NCBI RefSeq assembly: GCF_043290135.1
Contig: NC_134710.1
Span: 3,936,821 to 4,000,820 of the forward strand
Source of the DNA: Rhipicephalus microplus
Taxonomy: Eukaryota > Arthropoda > Arachnida > Ixodida > Ixodidae
Reading direction: 5' to 3'
DNA: 64,000 bases
Shown: positions 57,161 to 64,000 of the stretch, piece by piece
Position numbering within the stretch: the stretch's first letter is position 1
Layout of the letters: each line of letters begins with the position of its first letter
Position numbers and translations under genes: made by a program
Notes under the pieces: model-generated
Seen by the model: only the letters and a program-made list of their open reading frames with translations
Told to the model about the DNA's origin: nothing
Databases searched by the model: none

Positions 57161-58140
57161 TCTTTTTAGGGGCGAAGCTCCTTATAACGGCACCCGTTCG
57201 TCCCTCCTAGCCGTTGTAGTATGTAACAAGTATAACATTTTGACCTCCATGGTGGTGCCGGTGAGAGATTTCTTCTGTGCGTTGTTGAGCAATAAAAAAT
57301 AGTGCTCAATGTATATGCCAATGGCTGCTAATGGGGAATGAGAGACAGGAGCATTCGGCTTTTAGTAAACGCGCACGCTGCGATCCCTGTTAGCAGCCAT
57401 TGGAATGTACATTGAGCACTATCTGAGAAGAAAGGGTTGCTACATTATACTCGCTGGGTGTAACCTCCTTAGTTTTAAAAAGGTTTAGCGAGCGTTGAGC
57501 CGCAGTGCCATAAATACAATGGACTAGTGTATACCACGAATGAACTCGGGTTGATGAAAGGTGGGAAGTAGATACGAAGTGCAAGCCGTAAGAAAGTAAA
57601 AGCCGAATTCTGCTGTCTCATTTCCCATTAGCAGCCATTGGCATGTACATTTAGCACTATCTGACAGAAAAAGGTTGCTACGTTATACTCGCTGGGCGTC
57701 ACCTTCTTGGTTTTAGAAAGGTTTAGCGAGCGTTAGGCCGCAGTGCCATGAATACAGTTAACTAGTATATACCATCAACTCGAGGTGGTTATAGGTGGGA
57801 AGTAGACCCGAGGCGCAAGCCGTAAGAAAGTTTGCGTCTGCCACCTCTCGTTTAGTCCTTGAAATTTCCGCTAGATGGCGGTGCTTCTATATGGGGAATA
57901 TATGATGAAAAGATGCCAGATGGTGGTACTTGGAGTGTTGAATAGATGGACGAACGGACACACAGACATATGCAAGGATGGGCGCATGAACAGACGCAGG
58001 GGCGGATGTATGGATGAACGCAGGGACGTACGCACGAACAGACGCACGCACGGACGGGTGGATGGATGCATGGACGGTCACACAGACGGACGCATGGACG
58101 GACAGAAGCAATAACGAATGGACGGACGAATGCTTCGCCC
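57161..58140 (+). repeat. Complex dispersed repeat with 238-bp tandem units and an internal palindrome
   Basis: It begins with a GGGGCGAAGCTCCTTATAAC motif. TTGCTAC(A/G)TTATACTCGCTG occurs at 57437 and 57675, 238 bp apart, with the surrounding about 200 bp conserved (GGTTTAGCGAGCGTT, CCGCAGTGCCAT). AGTGCTCAATGTATATGCCA (57301) is the inverted complement of the unit start near 57398-57421. It ends with CCGCTAGATGGCGGTGCTTC and a degenerate GGAC/GGAT tract. I do not recognise a protein. Confidence 0.75.
57945..58125 (+). repeat. Degenerate (GGAC/GGAT/GCAC)n tract
   Basis: About 45 tetranucleotide-like words (GGACGGACGCATGGACGG) in near 4-bp register. This explains the Arg/Asp-rich or Pro/Val/Cys-rich frames on both strands. 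Confidence 0.8.
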
Positions 58141-59902
58141 CACTCTCCATCATTCACTCCGTGGATATGCTGCCAATTTTTTTCAATTATTTAGGCAAGT
58201 ATCTTGCTATGAGAAGAGCACCCTGAGTACCAGTGTGGGTTATATTGGTTTGATAGCGTTTTAATGTAACTGATTGGTCCCGGAATGACTTTCTCGGGCT
58301 CGTTTGGTGCTTAGTGACTTTTAGTTGCTTGTTTATATTCTGAGAAAAGGCATGGTCAGCTACCAAGAAACCTTACTTTCTGAGGTCTTCATAACAGTCA
58401 TTTCAGTGTATATGAAGGGTGTGGTTTTTGAATCACAACCACGAGCTCGGACGTCTAGATCTTGTCATGAGAGCTCTTACGCCACTCACGTCACAGTAAA
58501 TGCAAGTGCTGCGTGTGCTCAGCTATTCGCTTCGTGCACACAATCCGTTGAATCATTCAATAATGGGTAGCAGTCTGACAGAGAAAATTAGTACACGTAT
58601 GCCATTAAAATCATCAAGTGACTTCACTTTCCGCGGCGTGGCTTCGCAGTGAAATGACGGATCCCTCAACCGGTGCGACGGGAAGCAATGTGGCGGCAAT
58701 AAACGCAAACGAGGCCGTTTCGCGCGGCAATCACGGCAACGCGTCGACATTTAGGATAAATTAGTCACGCAGTGGCGGTGATGCACATTTCCTGCAATTT
58801 ACTCTGCGGCCGAATGGGGCCGTCAGAAAAAAGAGACGACAATGTTGTTAGTCAAGTTTGCATAGTGGAAAAAAATGGTAGCGCATACTGAGCCTTCGAG
58901 TAGTCTATAAGAAGAATGCAACGATACCCAAGCGCCCTCGCAAGATAAATCGTATTCCGTAAAGTGCGGTTTATCAGTAGTTCATACTAGTGACGTACAT
59001 CGTTTTGCTGAAGCCTGCTTATTGAGGATGCGTGGCCATGGAGGCTCGGCAACTTTCCTTGGCAGCACTGTGGAACATAACCAGAACGCATGCCTGCTAC
59101 CTCACAAAAAATATTCCTTGTGTTTACTAATAATTACCTCATTTTCCTTTTCTAAAATAAACGCCGCTTTATTATGAAACTCGAGCAGTGGTGCGAAGTC
59201 GTAAGATAAATGTAGTTATTGTTCACTTTCCACAAATACCCTCCTTATCTTTCCTTTGTTAGACAGCACCAACTCTCCAGGACGCCCGTGTGAGAAAGCG
59301 AATGTGGCATCCATGATGGAGTAGGCCTGTGTGCGGCTGCAATGTTTAGTCTTTTAAAGAATAAATGTATTCTTAAGCAGCGAAATATTTCTCCCATTCT
59401 TGTTTTCACGTATATAATCTTCTAATTGCGTAAACGATGCGAGCGAGAAGCGACTTGCGGAGCCTCCACTTCAATGTCGTCTAATAGCAGATATATGCCT
59501 TTTTTCGTGGGCATGCATGAGGTTTGATGTGCTAATGGTACAAGATGCTACCAACAACGCAGGGTGCCTTACTTTTGTTGCGAGCCAATCGCTTTGGAGA
59601 GGCGCTCCTTTTTTCACGGTGAGTCAGTGCGCCATGTACTTTAATTCACGCTCTCATAGAAGAAGAATGCTAAGAGCCACCGATAACATGGCTTATATTG
59701 TAGGAGTTAGACTATGATTGACTTTGCTGCATATACGCTGAAGCGTGTGCCTTCATTTCGAATGAGTCGGCTGAATCATGCTGCGTGAGTACACTTCTAA
59801 GCATATTTAATGAAGAATAAAAAGCATATGAACATTATATTTCAACAGAAGGGGTAGCAAAAGGGGCACTGGTAAGTGGTGACGTAGCCAGGAATATTGC
59901 TC
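58141..59902. other. Intergenic, no gene recognised
   Basis: Short frames only. I see no repeat family or motif that I can support. Confidence 0.45.
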
Positions 59903-59921
59903 GGGGGGGGGGGGGGGGGGG
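59903..59921 (+). repeat. G19 homopolymer in a TGACGTAGCCAGGAAT context
   Basis: Nineteen consecutive Gs after GACGTAGCCAGGAATATTGC. The context looks like a dispersed repeat whose poly-G is part of the unit, but there is no second copy in this window. Confidence 0.9.
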
Positions 59922-60711
59922 CAGCTCACGTTGCACCGCGGCCTCCTCATTGCATTTTTTGAAACACCGAGTAAAGGAATATCAGATGCATTATCAGTGC
60001 CAACTTTCATTCGATACTGCCATTCACTAGAATGCTGCGAACGATGATGAATGACAGAAAGTGTGTTTGTTCTCATGCAAATGTTATGTAGGCATTCCCG
60101 CAAAATCTCTCCAGGAATAACTGTGATCAATTTCTTTTTGAAATCTTGTATTTTTCTGTGTGTGAAAGGAACACAAAATGTCACGGTTATTGCGTGAACA
60201 TTCAAACTGCTTTAGTTTTAAACGCAAGAGGAGCCTGCTAACGAAAAATGAAGCTCGCAAAATAATTAGGATGAAGACTACTCCAATGCAGATTCTTTAT
60301 ACAAAACTGTTAATCCTTTTGCGCTCATGCTGCGGCCATGAAAAAGCAAGAACAAGAAAGTACATTTCAAATACGCGCAAGACACAGTCCACTGGTAACA
60401 CAGTGTGCAGTATGCTTACAAAAAAGCTTGCAAACGTGTATTTGAATGTGCAATCAATATTGACACCTTAGCAAGGATCTCTATACGTAACGCCTAAAAT
60501 AAGGCAAAAAAAAAAAAAAAACATGCGGCGCAATTGCAGAAACTGCAATGTCTTTCGGTGAAACTGCTGTCACGTACGCATCAAGTCGACAGAACTAAAA
60601 AGAAATAGAGCAGAAATAAGAAAGAAAGTACATCAAAACTATTTTTAAAGTGCGAAGCTTCATTTTGCACTAGATATAAAAGCAGGGATGTAGCATATAG
60701 GTCGAAAATTG
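59922..60711. other. Intergenic, no gene recognised
   Basis: AT-rich with an A run at 60507. Short frames up to 97 codons (60178-60471), Lys/Arg-rich, no domain. Confidence 0.4.
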
Positions 60712-60947
60712 ATTAATATGTGGAGTTCAACGTCCCTAAACCACCGTATAATTATGAGAGACGCCGTAGTGGAGGGCTGCGGAAATTTCGACCACCTGGT
60801 GTTCTTTAACGTGCAGCCAAATCGGCGCACATGGGCCTATGGCATTCTCACATCCATAGAAAATGCAGCCGCCACAGCCGGCATTTGATCCAGCGACCTG
60901 CGGGTCAACAGCCGAGTACTTTAGCCACTAGACCACCGCGGCGGGGC
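60712..60947 (-). mobile_element. Ruka-type SINE (minus strand)
   Basis: The minus strand starts CCCCGCCGCGGTGGTCTAGT, GGCTAAAGTACTCGGCTG and a mutated B box (GGATCAAATGCC). The body GCCCATGTGCGCCGATTTGG follows and the tail GACGTTGAACTCCACATATT. It lies directly before the second composite repeat. Confidence 0.9.
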
Positions 60948-60949
60948 AC

Positions 60950-62100
60950 TTTAGCCCCACCACGGTGGTCTCCTGGCCATTTAAATGATAGGATCTATAA
61001 CAAAACATTTATGGCATACCATCACTGTATAACGATCTAAAGTGACAACTCATTACAATAAAGTCATTATATGTCATAAATGTCATGATTTACATGTCAT
61101 GGTCTTGCTGCTGTTGTGGTGGTGCATGACAATCATAAGTGGCAGGTGATACCATGAAAATCGTGACATGCATGTCATGTAAGTCATGACTACATGCCAT
61201 ACGCTCATGGTGCCCTAGCAGCCGCTTTGCTAGCTTCACATATACTAAATATGGTATTACGTGATGTGAATGAATGGCCAAGGTTAATTACTGCTGCAAA
61301 CATGGTAATCATGATAGAAGTATCATAGAAGAACATGACTACGTTTCAAGCTGAAGATGCGGTCACAGCCATTTCACTAGCTTGACATATACCAAATTCG
61401 GTATCACGTGACGTGAATGAATGGTGAAGGTCAATTACTGGTGCAAATATTGATATTCATGATATGCTAATCTTATAAGGGCATGATTACGTATCAAGCT
61501 CAAGATGCGCTCGAGGCCGTTTCGCTAGCTTGCCATATACCAAACTTGGAATCACGTGACGTGAATGAATGGCGAAGGCCAATTACTGGTGCAAACACGA
61601 TAAACATGATATGCATATCATATAAGAACATGACTACGTTCCAAGCTCAAGATGCACTTTAGGCCGTTTCGCTAGCTTGACATATACCAAATTTAGTATT
61701 ACGTGACGTGAATGAATGACGTAGGTCAGTTACTGGTGCAAACATGACAATCATGACATGTGTATCATGTAAGAATATGACTACGTATCAAGCTCAAGAT
61801 GCGCTAGTGGTAATTTCGCTAGCTTGGCATATGCCAAATTTGGTATTACGTGACGTGAATGGAGGAGGATGGTAAATTAGAGGGTGCAAATATTGATATT
61901 CATGATATGCGTATCTTATGATAACATCACTACGTATCAAGCTCAAGATGCGCTCGCGGTCATTTCGATAGTTTGAAATATATCAAGATTTGATGTTACG
62001 TGACGTTAATGGCTGGCGAAGGTCATTTACTGGCGCAAAAATGATATTCATGATATGCGTATTATATAAGAACATGACTACATACCTTGCCCAATGCCGC
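60950..62100 (+). repeat. Composite repeat, copy 2: head plus about seven 147-bp tandem units
   Basis: The head (60965-61190: CTCCTGGCCATTTAAATGAT) aligns with 44864-45130. The word G(T/A)AT(T/C)ACGTGA(T/C)GTGAATG recurs at 61254, 61401, 61549, 61696, 61843 and about 61993, with steps of 147, 148, 147, 147 and 150 bp. Units share CTACGTATCAAGCTCAAGAT and TTTCGCTAGCTTG. Confidence 0.92.
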
Positions 62101-62509
62101 TAATAATGTTGGGAGTGTATCTCGAGGCCTCGCCTGTCACTGTCGATTTCGCCGCATAGCTGAAGGTTCTGAAGAGCGAAACTTAAGCTGGCAACCAAAT
62201 CCGTGAAAAGTTATCCATGAAGCAGAATTCACGACGTCGCTAATTGCGCTAATCCTGACGTCACGAGAACAAACTGCAAGCGTAACGAAAGGACGAGTAA
62301 CGTCGAGAGAAAATAACTCGCTTGTTCTTCGTGTTTTCATAGGTGGTTAAGGGTGTGTTCTCTTTGAAGGCCCCTTAACACAGATACACATATTAAATAA
62401 AAAGTGTTGCAACCAGACTTGTTTCATTGAACACCCTAAACAGTACGATGACAATGCACACCACAATTGGATTCCTGCTTATGATACGCGCAAAAGATAC
62501 ACGCATTTT
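62101..62509. other. Short intergenic stretch
   Basis: No gene. A 67-codon minus-strand frame (62137-62340) without a recognisable domain. Confidence 0.4.
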
Positions 62510-62545
62510 CAACTTTGTCTAACACTACAACTTTGTCTAACACTA
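62510..62545 (+). repeat. 18-bp perfect tandem duplication
   Basis: CAACTTTGTCTAACACTA occurs twice back to back. Confidence 0.95.
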
Positions 62546-62559
62546 ACATTATACAGGTA

Positions 62560-62790
62560 GCCCCGCCGTGGTTGTCCAGTGGCTAAGGTACTCGGCTGCT
62601 GACCCGCAGGTCGCGGGGTCTTATCCCGGCTGCGGCTGCTGCGTTTTCGATAGAGGGGAAAAGGCTCTAAGCTCGTGTGCTCAGATTTGGGTGCGCCAGG
62701 TGTAAATATTTCCGGCGCCCTCCATTACGGCGTCTATCATATTACATGGTGCTTTTGGACGTTAAACCCCACATTTCACTCACAAACTAT
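62560..62790 (+). mobile_element. Ruka-type SINE (diverged)
   Basis: CCCCGCCGTGGTTGTCCAGT, GGCTAAGGTACTCGGCTG, GACCCGCAGGTCGCGGGG, then a decayed body with a short deletion and the tail GGACGTTAAACCCCACAT. No clear target duplication. Confidence 0.88.
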
Positions 62791-64000
62791 GTAGATAATG
62801 ATGAAAACATATAGTCGATTACAGCCTAAGAATAATTGTAAGCTCCACCCGCCGCAGTCAGCGTTCTACCCAGGCAGAATTTGCATATATGTCTTACTGA
62901 ATTGCAATCAGTTATTTAAGTGACGTCAGGCAAATTTTATGGATTTTAGGTATATCACTTCCCCATACACGCTTGTGTTCATTTGGCTAGCTTTCGGTCG
63001 AAAGGTATTGCGTCTTTGCAAGTTTTATCAAAGAATTCCAACTAAACATATCTGTGAACCATAAGATTTTAACCGGGAACGACAAAGTTTTATATTATAC
63101 TATGTGTAGTACTTGCATTACCAGCCGAAATATGCTTATAGTTCGAACGGCAATCACCAATCATTCCTCTGTTGCACAGATGAATGGCATGGGTGCTCCA
63201 GTACTGGGGATTGAACGTGCATTTATTCTTAGGTTGTAACTGATTATAACTTCTTTAACGTTGAAACAAGTGTTATGCGGCTCCATAATAATTTGTGAAA
63301 ATACTAAGACAAATTAGCAACAAATATTCACACAGTAAGTTTATTATTTCAGAAACCAGACACAAATTTTGAGTAATTTCTAACTGAAATGTATCAAATA
63401 GACGCGCAAGGCCAAGTGTGCCCATTCAAAAAAGTGAATGGGTCCAACTGATCATACCAGTTCCGCGGAATTTATCATAAATGGAATGAACTGAAAACCA
63501 GTTGGGATGCGGTGCTTAAGTTTGTAGGACCAATTGGGCGGCAAAGTTTCAATTTGTCACTCGAATTAGTCCAGTGTTTGCATTTGATATCCCGACTGGC
63601 ATGCTTGTATGTCCATTGGTTGAACACATTCAACAGGAAAAAAACATTGGAACAGTGCATTCAAATTGGCCTCTCATTTGAAATCGTTGTTAGTCCAAGT
63701 GCATATGCACACTCAAATCGGAATACATTTTCATTTGGGGCGTATCGTTTATTTGAAACAATCTATTTGTAAAGACCCCACGAAAGAACTCAGGTCTTCG
63801 GGAAGTTATATATTCACATTGATTGTCCACATGTGTTTATGACTGAAAAAAAATGCGCTACAGTTGTTGCGGAAAACGAAGTTAGGGGGAAAATAGAAGC
63901 TTGAGAAACATCCTTGTATTTTATGTGGTCAGCGATTCTGAATCAGAAATTTGGGAACAGTCTGATCTACTGCTCAAAAACATCTGCAAAGAAAACTTGA
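62791..64000. other. Intergenic to the window edge
   Basis: AT-rich, no gene recognised. Between 63440 and 63760 words like CCAATTGG and CCAGTTGG recur irregularly, which may be a decayed short repeat. Confidence 0.4.

Overview
This is a eukaryotic, repeat-dominated window, almost certainly from a metastriate hard tick (Rhipicephalus or a close relative). The strongest clue is five near-full copies and one fragment of a tRNA-derived SINE that I recognise as the tick Ruka type. They share a tRNA-like head, a body with TTGTAGGCCCGTGTGCTCAG and a tail with GACGTTAAACCCCACAT. Tick-style LINE 3' ends, Ty3/gypsy elements with a TGGTGGAGGTGC primer site, and a roughly 147-bp tandem repeat agree with this. 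There is no operon structure, no rRNA, no convincing functional tRNA and no recognisable conserved single-copy host gene.

Left part (1-14045): a broken gypsy pol fragment and LTR end on the minus strand, two decayed LINE fragments, a 62-bp GC-rich minisatellite (4759-5450), a Ruka-type SINE with a clean 13-bp target duplication (6229-6467), a second tRNA-derived SINE, a possible spliced transcription unit (8981-10523), and a nest of LINE pieces including a 5'-truncated but otherwise open reverse-transcriptase ORF (11837-13294).

Centre (14046-32450): a very young, very large inverted duplication. Arms 14046-19900 and 22768-28566 (about 5.8 kb each, nearly identical) surround a 2.87-kb spacer. 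Each arm carries the same dead Ty3/gypsy pol region, a 115-bp LTR, a (TA)n tract, a SINE and other sequence. The right arm is the source copy: its gypsy element runs on past the arm into protease, a roughly 1.95-kb foreign insertion, Gag and a 5' LTR. The left arm starts abruptly inside the protease-RT linker.

Right part (32450-64000): LINE remnants (37310-38905, 40972-42111), an older inverted duplication (39850-44065), a 740-bp GATA/GACA tract, two copies of a composite repeat built from a head plus 147-bp tandem units, a Penelope-like fragment between perfect 97-bp inverted repeats (46099-46754), and an apparently intact non-autonomous LTR retrotransposon (49960-54144). The last has 1061-bp LTRs that look identical, a 5-bp target duplication, PBS, PPT and a single intact 474-codon ORF with a hendecad coiled coil. 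It is the most complete element here and my best candidate for something undescribed. More SINEs and simple repeats follow.

Most of the DNA is dead mobile elements nested in each other. The genes do not form a pathway. The informative signals are structural: target duplications, duplication breakpoints, active-site losses and repeat architecture.
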